Shown: positions 11,552 to 28,987, counted from the stretch's first letter. The stretch: DNA of 64,000 nucleotides from Glebionis coronaria (GCA_025667525.1 JANFOE010002232.1:104501-168500), one strand, 5' to 3'. A program made the numbers and translations. Notes: generated by a model from the sequence alone, not told the origin.

Positions 11552-14500
11552 CATTATATATAACAGGAGAGAAATGCCACATAAGCATGTTTTAATCCAC
11601 GTCATCATTTTTTTACAATTTTCGGATTTTTTATTATTTATTTAATAAATTTATGTATTTATTTTTAATATTTGTTATCTTTTCTTTAAAAAAAGGTACA
11701 TTGCATGTTTCGAACCCATAGTCATATGAATAATATAAAAGTCCACAACCACTAGACCAGCACAAACTTTTGTTTATAATTTGAAAATCAAAATACATAT
11801 ACAATTTGGAATCATTATAAACACATATATCAATAAAACATTATTCCAGTATCAATCGAAAACATTAAAAGGCCCTTCAAGGTAAATTTCGGTATTTATA
11901 CCACCCAGTCCTTAATTATAGGTTTTAAGTTAATCCAAATTCCAGAGTTCATGACAAAACCCTAATATCGAACCCTAAAACCATAAGAAAACATGGATTA
12001 ATGTTTAAATATGCATGAGACGATATGCTGCTATCTTGGTAGATGATTATTGGTTTGAGCTCTCAGCAGGTAAGCACTTGAATTCTTCTTTATACTGTGT
12101 TTTGGTTGAGTCTTAACTCACACCACTATCTTTTATTGACTACTTTCATCCTATCATGTATTTAGTTCTACTCACGGATTTGTTGTTTCTGTAACCATGT
12201 AGTATATTTTTACCATAGGAATTTCTGCGACCATAAAGTTATTGAACGAGAAGTTTAATACTTGCACGCACAAATACACATACTTAACTTTAATGATGTC
12301 ATATTTATCTTAGTTGAAGAAACATGCCTCATTCTCATGTTCAAACAAATAGATGGCAATAGTAGATATGACAATGGTTTAGATGTGTGCTCACAGTTAT
12401 TTAGTCTTTTTTGTTTTTGAAGGTGAGTTTATAGGGTTTGACAAGGTCGTTTAGAAGGTGGTCGGACAATTGGAGAATGACAATCTTTTGCACTCGAAGA
12501 GGCCCAAAACGACCGACATGAATATATATAACATCCAAATTATACTGAGTGATTGACATTACATGTGTTGCTTGATCTTGGAGTGACAAACATCTTTGAA
12601 AAAGAGTGAGCTTGAGTGTTAAGATATTGTCTGATCTAACTTTTAAACAAAAAAATAGTTCACTTGATGTTTAATTTTCGTATTATGCAGATATGATTCG
12701 TTAAAGGACATTTATGAAATATATCCATTTTTATGATTGTGCGGTTTACCATGACTATCACCATATGCTGGAGGGCAAAGCCAAAGCAACTTTGCATCTG
12801 TGTTTACGACAACATATAGGTAACATACAAGGTAACTTCTATTTTCATTTATGCTGTTAAATGCTGAGTTTTTATCGATAATGAAGCTGAGTAAGTCCAT
12901 GCTTATCTTAGTTCTTAAGGCTGTTAAATTTCCATCACCGAGGTTCCATTTATGACCCTTTTTTTACATGGATCAATTTGGTTTGGTTTTCTCTAAAAAA
13001 TCTCAAACGGACCAACGAAAAAGATAAGTAGCACATTTGCCAAAAGGGATGAAACTTTTCTGGGGTCTACACAAGGTTGGCGTGGCGGCATGTTCAAGCT
13101 ACATGCTTTTGCGGCTAAGGCGAAGCTTTAACGTTTCTAAAGAGTGGCTTATGACAACACAACATATAAAAATATTTATTTATTTTATGTATTTTGATAT
13201 TATGTTTATATTAAGTTCATAATTAGTGTTATACATAATAATTAAAGCTAGAAAACTCTGACAATACTCCTTTTTTAGAGTTGAATTAAAAAACTTACCG
13301 CAGCTCATGTCGTAGCGCGCCTTGGCCTATTACGTAGCGTGGAGGCCACGCCTCAAACTTTAGCGCGCTTTAAGGTGGGCTATAGCGAGCTTTTAGAACT
13401 ATGGGTTTACATATGAAATGCATACTTCCTATATTATCTTGCTGACAGATATTGATTATCTCAATGAGAATATTGTTTCTGTAATCATAAGTAGCACAAT
13501 AACTATCAGTAAGAAGCTCTAAACAAATGGAAAAAATGTTTACATGTCACGCCATCCCATCCATAACGACCTATTTCTACACGAATCGATTTTGACAATG
13601 ATATTGTGATAAAATACGGGGAATTACTTTCATCTGTTTAAAAAAAAGCTGAGTTTTTTTATTCTTAGGGTGTCTTCAGACGCCTCAGGTGATGAGGAAA
13701 TTGACAACGATCAGACTGCTATGGTGGTAAAAAGATCCATATTCTAAATTAACAAACAAAGGGCTAATTCTAAATTAACGATGAGACTGCTATGATGATG
13801 AGGAAATTGACTACGATATTCTAGATGAAGAGTGTCTGGGGATTTCATCAAAGGGCTGATTCTATCTGTTCGTTCTCTTTTTCCAGTTGATGAATGTGAA
13901 AAAGGTGCATTTTATATTTGAATTATTAGATTTGTGTTTGTTCATTATATTAAGCTCTATCCTTTTATCATTTGCTTGCGGCTTTCCAGCAGCAATTGAT
14001 GTTACTTACTCGATTTTTAGAGCACCTTGTGAGTGAAGGAAGCCAACATGTTCATTCACATCCACCTGCCCGCCCAGTAACCCCAGTTCATGTAGCAAGT
14101 AAAAGGGTATCATATCGATGGTAGGTAATCACATAAACCTGCCAAATAAGCATAAACAAACACTCTTTTGGGTGTGCGAATTAGCTTATGGATTCGACTT
14201 ATGGGCTTATTTGATTACAGGAAAGCTGATATAAGCTCATTCTTAAGAGGTTAGTATGCACTTGAGCATAAGGGCTTAAGCCAATAAGGTGATGTTGATG
14301 AGGTGCAAAGAATAAGCTTATGGACTGTTACGGAATTAGTTACACTCATAAGGTAAATAAACAACAGACATAAGGAGAAAGAACAAGGTTACATTGAGAA
14401 TGTGTATGATTCTGACCAAAAAGTTGTTCCAAGGTGGCGCAAGGTAACTAAATTTTATTTAGTTTTGTTATGTGACTGGTGTTTTTATTTTTTCTATCTA

Positions 14501-17500
14501 TTTCCTTATATAATCTTTAATTTGTTATGTTTTGGCACAAGTCAAACGGGTAAAAGAAAACCTATAAGTCAAATGGTTTTAACATGTCGACAGTCACCTA
14601 ACTGTCACCTCTAAAGTTCTTACTTGGCTTTAAAGTGTACTTGAACATCCAATTTCTTTACTGGTGCTGTAAGCAGGAAAAGTGTAGAGTCGAAGAACTC
14701 GGAATTGACTTATACAGCCTTACAGAATGGCGATTCCAGTACTCGAAAGAAATCTAATGGAATTGACTTATACCATTTTCTTAAAAGGTGTGGTACATGC
14801 TGAGAATGAGAGTACTAAAGGAAAGTTTGGTGGTACTTATGGTCCCATATCAAAAGCAACTTACATAACAAACGAAAATGACCATGCCATTAGAATTACT
14901 TATGCCAGTTCACTTCAACTTAATTTCCTGACGGTGCTTTACATAATACTGCTTTTACAACAGTTCCCCGTGAATCTCAACTTCACGTCAAAACAAAAAT
15001 TTATGTTTCAATAGATGCACATTCTAAATGGAAATGTGACGAATTCAGATCTCAAGTTCCAAAGAATGGAATTTGCTTGTGTTGATGCACTTTCCATGTG
15101 TATGGGGAGTTATTGAACCGATTGAGTGATCTTGACTTCAGACGTGATGTCACGGGGTCTTGGCCACTAACAACATTTAGATTGGTTGGATAATACGTTA
15201 GAAGATGCTTCTGGGTTCATATAATGGAGGAAATTAAGGTGGTTGAAGTTTTAAAACAGGCTTTTGTAAGTACGAAAGTTTCATCTGAAAAAGATAATGG
15301 ATGACGATAAGATGGTTGAAGATGTAAATTTGGTTCCTTTAGGTGGGAAATTTGCTTTTAAAACGTTAAATGCTCGTGACAGTGGTTCAGGGAAGCTCTA
15401 GCATGATGGTGTTTTGGTTCCTAGCAAGAAAGAAAAATGATCGACGGATACGACTCCAAAGCAAAGCCTGAAAATATCAAATAAGGAAATTAAAAGTGAA
15501 AAGAATAGTGTCAAAAAAATCCTCTACAAATGTGATCCCGACATAAAGGTCAAGTGCGTTAAAGAAGGCAACGCAAAATGTAAATACAAAATGGACATGG
15601 GTTGGCCATAATCCAAGTTAAAATTAGGCTTGACATGGATCAAGTATCACCTGTTCATCATCCTCAATGCATATAAGCCAAAAATGGCAGATTGACGATG
15701 GGTCAAATGATAATTTTAGGGAGGAAAACCCTTGATGACATCATCAACATTTCTCAACTATTAATAGCTTCAAGCCAAGTGAACAAGTCAAGCCAAGCAA
15801 CATCTCTCAACAATAGATCTATAGCCCTGATCGGGCTCTTGGCAGACAAAAATAATGTAACTAAAATCAGTGGCACTGAGGCGCAACAACTGAAGGTTAC
15901 TTTGCAGATGGTGAGGCAATAGAACTTGCAACTTGCTCAGTCACACACTCAGTTAATGTAACTCAACAAGAGGAAATAGAAGTATGTGCAGTAGCAGAAA
16001 GCAGCAATGACAAACATCTTAACACCAACAAAAGCAAAATATCAGAAAGTTTGGCCCCTTTTGATAAGATTGACAATATTGATATGTGTAAATCCAAAAG
16101 GTTCCAAACTCGAAGACACTAATCTGCAAGGTTATGTTTGATTTTCAAAAGATAATGATGATGATCTTCCACCAAGTCAATTACCTGATGATGATAAGAT
16201 GAAGTTGAATGATTCTGAAAGTGACCATAAAGAAGTTGATCATCTTCATGACTACAAACCTCAAGAACGAAAAACATCTCTTTCAAGTAACTTCCCTATC
16301 CTTAGTACATGTTTCATAAGTTTTTCCTTATCACTCGAAATTTATCAATATGATACTTCTCTACAGTGAAAATAAAAAATATATACACCATCTACTATGA
16401 TATTTATGTTATCTCTCGTCCCTTTAGCAAGTTTTGTTTTACACGACCAATTGTGTCTAACAATTGCTTTGGTGATTATGTGCATGTATTATTATTGTTA
16501 ACTATTCTGCACCCAAGAAGGCAATACTTGAGATAAATTCTTTTTGACAGACAAATGGGACGTACATTACCCCATCTAACGAAATATATTTTGATCAAGT
16601 GACCCATCCCACCCGTTTTATAAACCAGCAACTTAGATTAATGCCAAAGTACGATTTGAGGACGTGTATTAAATCCATTTGAGCTCGAGGTTGGTCATGT
16701 AACTCATCAGCAACTTAGATTAAATATATAAGCACACTTAGATTAAATTTATTAAACAATACGTAACTCTTTGTTTTCTTTGTAGTGGTGTAACTCTTTT
16801 TCTTCTGTAAGAGAACAACCTTTATGTAAAGTATAACTCTTTGTGAATTCTGATCATATTTTCCCGTGTGATTGAGATACTGGCAGTTGAAAACAAATGG
16901 GACAAGCAAAGGCAGAACCAAGTGTTCGAGTCATTAACAAGGTTTCTAGAATATTTCAAGTCATAAAAGAATGTTCAGTTCCATGATGGCAAAGACACAT
17001 ATAGTGAGATCTTTGAACAATAGTTCACTCACTCTTGGTTGTAATAAGTAGACTAAGGAGATGGAAGTTTTAGGTTTGTTCTTCAGCTGGATGCTCGCCT
17101 TCCTGTTTGGTCTAGTATGCAGTCAAGACACGATACCATGCGGTTATAGCTTACGACTTATAATCTTGCTTGATAAGTAATTCTTTCACTTCTTATTTTA
17201 GACATACATGGGAAATAATTGGAAAAAGATTGGTTCATGTCTTTTTTATAACTTCCTTAGGAGCAATCTATCTGATACAGTCTGATTATAAAATTACATT
17301 TGCCAGGAACCCCCATCGCCTTTTTCTGGTCTTCCTTCCGATAAAGATGGACCGACCAAAATATTTGTGTAAAAAATAACATTTGATTATCAGCCATGAA
17401 ACAAACATGTATAATGCTCAACTGCTAGGTCTAAATCTTACGAGTTTCTCTCTCTTTATACTTCTGATATCAAGTTAATGTTGGTGCATTCTTAAGGATT

Positions 17501-18014
17501 ACAAACACATGTACAATGCTCAACTTCTAGGTTTAAATCTTATGAGTTTCTCTTTGTTGTTTTGATTTTGCTAATTTACATCAATTATTTGTGATGGGTT
17601 ACGTGTAAAAAACAAAACTTCAAAGACAAGCACTACAAACTAGAAATCCGATGGGTGCTTGCGACTATATTGGTGTCGGGTAAAATTGTTATGAATAGAA
17701 CAATGTTGGTATTTAATTTTTAAAAAAAAATCCATATGAATGAGGCGAGTTTAGTTTTAGTTACTTTTGATCACTAGATAAATTTTTGTGAAACATTAAA
17801 TTTATAAGCATTTATTTTATAATCAAATTATCAAAATACATGTTTATGTCTATAGATAAATCTCTTGATATTTTTCTTTGATGATGCATAAAAAATAAGA
17901 ATTTGGTTCCTTGCAATTTCATGCCACATGTACTGAAATATTTAAGTAGGAGAAGTATGTCATGATCTCTTTTCTCAAACTTTTAGATTTTACATAAACC
18001 TATCCCTTCTGCAG
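11550..18014. other. Degenerate intergenic region with unidentified exon-like pieces
   Basis: No frame is long enough or recognisable enough to call a gene. Short stretches look exon-like but unassigned, for example 13990-14110 (plus strand, ends His/Pro-rich) and 15692-15922 (76 codons, plus). 13290-13400 is a GC-rich island of 'gcgcg' words like a dispersed repeat. A direct repeat of about 55 bp lies at about 17400-17455 and 17505-17560, sharing 'gctcaact' and 'aaatctta'. Confidence 0.5.
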
Positions 18015-18605
18015 ACGTCTCACCAGTGAAATCAGTGACTTGGCAGGACATATTTTATAGAAGATTTAAGTATCAAGAGTTCTCGACGAGGGATATGGGG
18101 ACTCGGCTCGTCAATACAAAGGATCCAGTTGTTTATGCCTTAGTAGAAATTGTGGAAGGATCAGATATGAAACCAGCTGACATGAACGGTAAAGTTACTT
18201 TAAAGGTGCATTCACCATAGTGTTCAGGTTTAGCTGATCCTTACATAAAAGGAAAGCGTGGTTTAAAGAGATTCAGTACCAAGACACATATTTATGCAAT
18301 AAACGATGTGTAAAGATTAACGATTTCAAAGATGGTGAGAGGCATGAAATGTGGTAACATCAAAACAGAAAGATTGCATCTTGCTGTAAAAGTTATTGAA
18401 GGCGTAGACAAAATGTTTGAACAACCATGCGATGTTGATGCATCAAATACTGAAATCAATAATGAAGACGGTTCAGTTAAAGGCACTGAAAAAAATAAAG
18501 ATCCGACAGCTGATAGTTATGAACCGATTAATGTCGAAGGGAAATGAGAAACTGTTATATGGGTACACTACCAAGGTCCTGTGGGAACAAACAAAGGGGA
18601 ATAAT
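18015..18605 (+). pseudogene. C2-domain protein fragment (NTMC2T6-like)
   Basis: The plus-strand reading resembles plant NTMC2T6-type proteins, which carry SMP and C2 lipid-binding domains. It begins after a splice-acceptor-like 'ctgcag', continues through a C2 start ('ALVEIVEGSDMKPADMNG', then 'LADPYIKGK'), a later block with 'INDFKDGERHEMW' in one frame and 'RLHLAVKVIEG' in another, and a tail 'EPINVEGK'. The middle of the C2 domain is missing, frames shift between blocks, and stops interrupt the reading. A 39-bp GT...AG insert (18189-18227) splits the N-G-L-A-D motif. It is non-functional as it stands. The family name rests on remembered similarity, so 'C2-domain fragment' is firmer than the subfamily. 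Confidence 0.7.
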
Positions 18606-19222
18606 TGGGTCAGTAAAGCAGGCGCAATATATTAGATACTTTTTACAATGTAACAGGAGAAACACAAGGGCATGAAGTCGAATCTAGACCTATATTTTTA
18701 TCATACTACTGTATGTTGCTCAAATGGTCACAAAATGCTATAGCTGGAGCTACTACTTACTCACTTTTTGGCGTTACAACTACACGTGCATTTTTTTTGT
18801 TTTGAACGCACAACTACAACGCGCATTTGAAGCTGAAGATGCTAAAAAGACCCATATACTTGCTCAAACATAGAGATCATGATTAGATGATATTTGTTGG
18901 GTTGCGTTATCTTTCGAATTATCTAAGGAACTTTGTTTCAAATTAGATAAGTTTGTAGATAATATGTTTATGTGATTTACGAGTGGTATATTGCCCCGAA
19001 GTTAAGAAAATATGATATTTTTATGTGATAAATTTAATTAAACATCGTATTTTACAAACCCAAAAGAGGTAGTAAGTACATAAAACATCAAATATGCAAA
19101 ACATCTATGCCCCTCTTAAACAAAACATACATACATAATATTCTCTTTTTAGTTAGCTAATAATATGTTTTTTGCTTTTTGGCCGAATTACTATTAATCC
19201 TAAGTTAATTTACAAAAAAAAA
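18606..19222. other. Intergenic, no feature seen
   Basis: AT-rich sequence with frequent stops in all frames. I recognise no gene, repeat boundary or RNA. Confidence 0.5.
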
Positions 19223-22500
<3,278 letters not shown>

Positions 22501-23026
22501 TGTTGATCCCAAACTTAGATCGATTAGCTTTGTGTATACGAGATTAGATCAAGTAATACACGTAGAGAAACTTTGTATATGCTTTATGAATCTAAGTGTT
22601 ATGCGGAATTTAACACTTAAACAAGAACACACAATGATATAAACAAACTTTCACTTTGATTATCAATATCAAACTTGCTTACAATGAAAGATGTTTACGA
22701 ATGAAAACTTATATGAAACTTATATTAAACATTACCCTAAAGGCCTTCTTTTATAGACATAAGAAGCCTTGTACAATAATCTGCGTATCAACTATTCTAG
22801 GTAAAGATAAATATAGAAAATACATTGTCGTTCCTATCCTTACTAGAAGTATTCTAGAATATAATAAACGTGTAAACTATATCTTCCATCAGTGCTTGTC
22901 TTCAATGTGTCAACGCTTGACTTTAACCTGTCAACGCTTGAGCTGTCAGTGCTTGTTTTGTTCTTGTCAACGCTTGTTTTGTTCTTGTCAGCGCTCAAGT
23001 GATCTGGCCTTAATTTATTCCCAACA
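22501..23026 (-). repeat. 3' LTR of left copia element
   Basis: A 526-bp LTR starting TGTTGGGAAT and ending GGGATCAACA on the minus strand, with TG...CA ends inside a short inverted repeat (TGTTG / CAACA). The polypurine tract precedes it (23027-23040, minus strand). A TATA box (TATAAAAG) lies at about 22748-22755. U3 carries six copies of the element's 9-bp motif at 22890-23000. It matches the right-hand LTR at about 99% by eye, including one single-base indel. Confidence 0.93.
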
Positions 23027-23040
23027 ATCCTCCTCTAAAC
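23027..23040 (-). other. 3' polypurine tract (left copy)
   Basis: Purine-rich on the minus strand ('tagaggagga'), immediately upstream of the LTR start, where plus-strand DNA synthesis is primed in LTR retroelements. The right copy has the equivalent 'taggggagga'. Confidence 0.8.
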
Positions 23041-23078
23041 TTGATATCCACTCTTATGATCAAGTTTCTGAATAAGCA

Positions 23079-26000
23079 TTAAGGACTAGGAGGAATCTTA
23101 CAAACCTTCTCATACTGATAGTGAATAAATCTGATCAAATATTTTGCCACATCACTTGAATAATCTATTTCCAGCTGAGTGTCCTTCATCTTCTCCAAAA
23201 TAGCCTTGGATATGAAATACTGAGCATCCACAAGTAGATACTCAGCAAACTTTGTAGAACTCAAATGGTATACACCAGCAGTTGAATATAACCTCCATTG
23301 AAGACCACTGAGGTCATCTTCAAGATCCTTCCATATTGCAGGATCCTCATCTTTTGGTCCACACATTCTTTTGAATGTGGTCCAAAGTTTTATTCCATTG
23401 GCTGAAGTTGGTGCTTCAGCCTCATACTTGGTCTCCAGCAACCTCCAAAGGTCCACCAAGTCTTCTCTATCACAACTTGCAAACAAAGATATGAGAGTGG
23501 TAAAGTGTGTACCTCCTTGCCAAATCTGCCAATCTTCCAGAACCCACATTCATCTTCTTCGTAGGTCACAATTTGATTCCTAGAATCTAATGGTAGCACT
23601 TGCACCATATCTGAAGCTTCTAATGGGGAGAGCTTGAGGCTCTTTCTTATAACTGCTTCACTTGGATATAGTGGATCCATATCTTTTGGAAACTCAAATG
23701 AAATTCCCTTCTTCACTGGCCTGGGAACAATCATAGCTTTCTTGAGTTCCATTTCTTCTGCAAGTTCCTCCTTTCTTTCATCTGAAAGAAGTCTGAGAGT
23801 GTTTGCTTCCTGCACTCTCACCCAAATGGGATAAGCCCTGTTTTCCAACTCATCAAATGTCAAAGCCTTCAACTTCTGATATGTCCATCCAACTCCATGA
23901 CATCTGAGCAACATAAAGTAGAGCTCCCTTCTATCCCTTTTCAACTCTGAGAGAATATTGCTTGCCTTGTGTTTCAAAATTACCTGGAAATCCTTTTGAA
24001 CTCTAAGAAGAAGCTCCAAACCCCATATTTGATCTGAAATGGTCAAGTCTGGATTCTCCATGCATCTGTCTTCCCAAGCATGATACATTTGAACCACCTC
24101 TGGCATGTCAAAGTCAACCTGCAATTTCAATTCTCTCAATTTTTCCCTAGCAAACTCATCACCATACTCAAGTCTCTCTAATTCTATAATCATTAAACTT
24201 GAGTCTGAGCTAGCTCCATCACTTCCTTCTTCAGAAGTCACAACAAATGGTGACTTTTCCTTTTCATCTTGTTCCATCATTTGTGCAGCTAATCTTCTAT
24301 CAAACTCAACTTGAGCTGCATCTTTTGGAACAATCTCTTCTACCATTTTACCCTTACCCTTATCTGATGGTGCAATGGTTGGTAAGGTAGATGGTAATAC
24401 CTGAGTAGAAACCTCCTTGATGATAGACGATGACTGGGATACATCACCTTCATATACAGGTCTGTCAACGCCCAAATTTGTTCTATCAGCGACCAAAATA
24501 TTTCTGTCAGCGTCCAAATTTTCCTTGTCAACGCCCAAATATCTTCCCTCAGCGCCTTGTGTAACCTCTCTCAACATAGCTGTAAATGATAAATTTAAGT
24601 TGGTAGGAGAGACTAAGGACGTATCAAAACCTGTTTGTTTCTTCAAAGTTGTAAGGGCTTCAGCAACATCCATTGATTGACCATCCTGGCTGCCCTTATC
24701 ACTCAGATTTATTTGATCTTCCTCCCCTTTGGAAGATTCCTCCATACCCCTCATGGCACGATCACTTTCCAAAACAACAATTCTCTCCCTCAATTGCTTG
24801 AGTTCAAGGCCTTGTGAGCTGACTATTTGTACTAAGTCTGCATTTTGCTTTTGCAAGCTTATGCAGACTGCCGTCAATTCCATAAGGGTCATTGGTTCCA
24901 GTCTGTCCTCTTCTAAAATGGGAATTTGACCTCCCAAGTCAGATTCATTGGGCATGGATGAGGACTTAATGATGGTGGGACTGCCTTGGCCAGCATCTAA
25001 GCCTGAACCAATAGTCCCAGCCTCATCCAGGTCACCAGCCACACTTGTGGTGGTGGTTCTCTCTGCTACATGGCTAGGACCACCAGAGGAGAACACTCCA
25101 GTAGTCCTTTGGCGTTTCATCAACCTATATTCAGGGGGTGTGGAAGATGGTGTAGAAGATGGAGTGGATGTGGGTTGGTTAAGGGGTGTTTGGGATTGTG
25201 AAGGTTGTGTGTCAGCGTTGGAAATAGGCACATCAACGCCAACATTGAGTGTATCAGCGTTGAAGGATTCTGAGTCAATTTGCATTTGTTCAGGTGAAAG
25301 TAAAGGTTCAGGAATTGGTTCAAGTTGTGGTTGAGGGTCAATTTGAGGTTGGGGGTCTGGTTGGGGTTGTGCTGCTACAATAACAGCAAGCATGGCTTGG
25401 GTTAAAGGTAGGTCTCTATGAGGTGGTGAGTTCATCTTCATAAAAATAGCTTTCTTTTGCTCAGGGATTTTATAAAAATCATTGTGATTCCGTGAGCAGT
25501 AACCTTGATCATCAAAAACCATTTGCAGAAAACGGGGATAAGCTAAAGTCATTTTTGTCCCCTTGTTTTTACACATCCCCTCAAAAATCATTTTAGAATA
25601 GTTAAATTTTTGCCCTGTTGCAATGCACACAATAGCATTGGCAATGGATCTATTGATCTCAATGTGTGTAGTACGTTTGGGATTCAAACATTGAAGGAGG
25701 ACATGTATGAGGTACTTCCAGGCTGGGGGAAATTCCTGCTTATGATACTTATTTAGAGTACCTTCATCAGGAAAAGGATATCCTAAAGCCCTAAGCCCTT
25801 GTTCTATTTCATTTATGGGAAGGGTGGCTATACCATCAGCATCATCAAGATGCAAGGCTTGGCGTACCAAAGCCTCACTAACAGTGTTCCAAAACTGCTT
25901 AATGTGTGTGACTGGAATGAGTGGTGCATGAGAAAGAGCATACCTTAATGGGGATGCATTCAAATACGCCACCATTTGTGTGTATTGAGGAAACAGAGTA

Positions 26001-26083
26001 TCATCAGCAGCAAGATATGCAATCATGTTTTGTTGAGATCTGAACCCCAATTCCAATTCTGTTGGTTTAAACTTTGGTGCCAT
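23079..26083 (-). pseudogene. Extra ORF downstream of pol, left copy (frameshifted)
   Basis: The long ORF between pol and the 3' LTR, the position that in Sireviruses has been called env-like. Residues 1 to about 210 form a globular region shared in outline with the extra ORF at 54612-58571. Then come a Pro/Gln-rich stretch, a Ser/Thr-rich segment, 'GAEGRYLGVDKEN'-type heptad repeats at about residues 510-540, and a charged C-terminal half. I see no signal peptide and no convincing transmembrane segment, so an envelope role is unsupported. A one-base loss in a T run at about 23501 shifts the frame; the last 150 residues continue in another frame to 23079. Compared with the right copy a 66-bp block is missing in frame near residue 70. 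Function unknown. Confidence 0.85.
24468..24561 (-). repeat. 21-bp phased 9-mer array inside the extra ORF (left copy)
   Basis: Five units of the NCGYTGACA-like motif at 21-bp steps, read on the minus strand. They encode heptapeptide repeats with the pattern (A/V)-D-(K/R)-x-x-L-(G/D). A second cluster of three units lies at about 25208-25262. Each has a counterpart in the right copy. Confidence 0.85.
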
Positions 26084-27407
26084 TGTTGAAAGCTGTTAAT
26101 TTTAAGTGAAGAAGATGAAGTTGATAAGAGAAAATTGTTAGACAAGAATTATAGATATCCTGTTTAAGATAGGAGCCAAATTTATAGGAGAAATAGATGC
26201 ATGTGATAGGCCTAAAAAGAGGAAAGTATTTTAAAAAACCAATCATGAAAATATTGAAAAAGTTATAAGTTATCTCATGCATTAAATGAAGGTAACAACT
26301 CCTAAAATTACGGCCCAAAGATTTGTCAAAAAGTAACAACTGGGTAGGTCCCATTGAGTGTCAACGGTCAAAAATAACCTATCAACGCCCAACGGCTATA
26401 ATCTTGTCAACGTTTGCCTATAGCCATGTCAGCGTCCAATTTGGTCACAACAACGCTTGGAAAAATCTTGTCAGCGTCCAAAAATAAAAATATTTTAAAA
26501 ATGAAAAATGACCTTAACAAGTAATTTATCCTAAAGAAGATAACCAAAGGCTGATAATTATTATAGGGCAGCAAGCACTGTCCAGTTATGCACACTTGCA
26601 TAAGCAAGATAGACATAACAGTCCTCTAGTGTCCCTTGCTAACCAAAACTCTTAACAACCAAGTTACCTTATAAAATCCTTGTTACTCCCAGGTAAATCC
26701 CATATCAAAATCATTCCCAAGTCTCCCAACAGACCACAACCAATTCTAGGCCAAAAATGTCTTGGCAGCATGCATAGTATATCAACTTTGCATGCTACAG
26801 TGCCTCATGATTTAGTAAAAACTAACTCATACTCACCTGTAGACACAATCTAGAATTGTGATAAGAGTATCATATGGATACCCAAACATCCTAAAGGTTC
26901 CTAAAACCTCCCCTTAAACTATCATACAAAAGGTTGCTTAAATCATGCATGAACATAAAAAATTTATGTCAAGATAGGAATGAAACATTCCAACCATCAT
27001 CCATAAATAAAAACTTGTCCAAATGCTTCTCCATTGATCCATAAGCAACTCTGTATCAATGGTATACTGCTAACACCATCTGCACATTTAGATTGAAAAC
27101 CACAAAACTAACATTGTTGCTGACAACGCCCCAATAACACATAACAGCGTTGAGGGAAGCTTTGTCAGTGTTAGACAATTATATTGCTGACAACGTTACA
27201 AAAACACTTATCAGTGTTCAAGCAACCTTTGTCAGTGTTAGAAAAATATAGTGGAAAATCTAAATCAACAATAAGACCAACAATAATAATGCATCATCCT
27301 GTACATACTTTTACAAAAAGACTCCAAAACACATATTATGTGAGATTGACCATTCCAATACTTGTTACCAAGTATTGAAATCTCCCAGCATCAAAAGGTT
27401 TAGTTAA
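26084..27407 (-). other. Spacer between pol and extra ORF (left copy)
   Basis: Non-coding. It holds two motif clusters: six units at about 27120-27238, just after pol, and six at 26359-26477, upstream of the extra ORF. The second set has starts at 26359, 26380, 26405, 26427, 26448 and 26469. A TATA-like TATAAAT (minus) lies at about 26180-26186, roughly 100 bp before the extra ORF's ATG. A second polypurine tract (minus 'taaggggagg') is at 26907-26916. Confidence 0.75.
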
Positions 27408-28987
27408 TTAATCTGACACATTTTCCTCAGTGTCAACCCTATCTGGTTGTATTAAACCTTTCTCAAAGCAATCTCTTATAAAATGGTGTCTAATTTCTAT
27501 GTGTTTAGTTTTAGAATGATGTACAAGATTCTTAATGATGCATAAAGTACTATTATTGTCAACAAATATCTTAGTATGCATGAAGTTGTACCCATAGTCC
27601 AACAGCTGGTTCTGAATCCACAACACTTGGCCACAACAAGCAGCTGCAGCCACATACTCAGCTTCAGTTGTAGAATTAGCCACCACTGTTTGTTTCTTGC
27701 ATTGCCAAGATATCAACCTGCTCCCAAGAAACTGACATCCACCAGTTGTGGACTTCCTATCAAACTTATCACCTCATAATCACTATCTGAATATGCAATC
27801 AGCTCCAATGGTGAATCCTTTGGGTACCACAAACCAAGACTAGGATAGCATCTTAGGTACCTAAATATCCTCTTCACAACATAAAGGTGACATTCTTTGG
27901 GAGTTACTTGATGGCGTGCACAAGCACACACAACAAACATAATGTCAGGTCTGGAGGCAGTAAGATACATCAAGGATCCAATCATGGATCTATAGTGCCT
28001 GACATCAACATCTTTCCCATCTCCAATCTTTCCCCAAGGGTGTTCTCTATCCACAGGAGTAGTAGCCCTCTTTTCATGTGGAGAAAAGCCAAACTTCTTC
28101 AAGATCTCAGCAACATATTTGTCCTGGGAGATGAAGATACCATCTTCTTTCTGCTGAACTTGTAGACCAAGAAAGAAGTTCATCTCCCCCATAGCACTCA
28201 TCTTGAATTTTTCTGTCATAAGCTTGGAGAAATCCTCACTCATCTTTGGATCAGTAGACCCAAAAATGATATCATCAACATAGACCTGCACAAGCAACAC
28301 ATCCTTGCCTTTCTTCTTTGTAAATAGTGTCTGATCTATGGTGCCCCTCTTGAATCCATTGTCCACCAAATAGGTAGACAAAGTACCATACCATGCTCTA
28401 GGGGCCTGATGAAGGCCATACATAGCCTTTTTGACTCTATACACTTTATCAGGATGCTCTGGATCCTCAAAACCAGGAGGTTGCATTACATATACTTCCT
28501 CAACAATGGTGCCATAGAGAAAGGCACTCTTGACATCCATTTGATAGACTGTGAAGCCCATGCAGGATGCGTAGGCTAGAAAAATCCTAATAGCTTCAAT
28601 CCTTGCTACTGGTGCAAAGACCTCCTCATAGTCTATCCCCTCCTCTTGTGTATAACCTTGAGCCACTAACCTTGCCTTGTTTCTGACCACAATGCCTCTT
28701 TCATCTCTTTTGTTCCTGAGAACCCATCTTGTCCCTATAGGTCTGACATATCTAGGACAATCAACCAACTCCCAAACATCCTGAATGGCAAATTGGTGAA
28801 GCTCATCCTGCATTGCTTCCACCCAACTTGGTTCTTTGAGAGCATCAAATATTTTCTTGGGTTCTTCTTGTGACAGAAAACATGCAAACAAACATGCTTG
28901 CACAAGAGGGGTATCAACCTTCTTGTGTATATTGGCAATAAACCCACCAAGACCTTGATGAGACCTTCTAGTCTGAACTAGAGTCAT
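27408..28987 (-). pseudogene. Reverse transcriptase and RNase H, left copy
   Basis: Copia-type reverse transcriptase followed by RNase H, which copy element RNA into DNA. Visible motifs are the '[12 protein letters not shown]' region, '[13 protein letters not shown]', 'LHQAPRAWY', the catalytic YVDD (28271-28282, minus), and in RNase H '[14 protein letters not shown]'. A one-base deletion at about 27771-27775 shifts the frame at the start of RNase H, so RT and RNase H lie in different frames. Another shift at 29011-29015 separates it from the integrase hinge. The right copy is open across the RT/RNase H junction. Confidence 0.92.

Noticed and set aside
23079..26083. Envelope protein of an endogenous retrovirus
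   Set aside because: The position fits the env-like ORF of Sireviruses, but no signal peptide, membrane anchor or fusion segment is visible.
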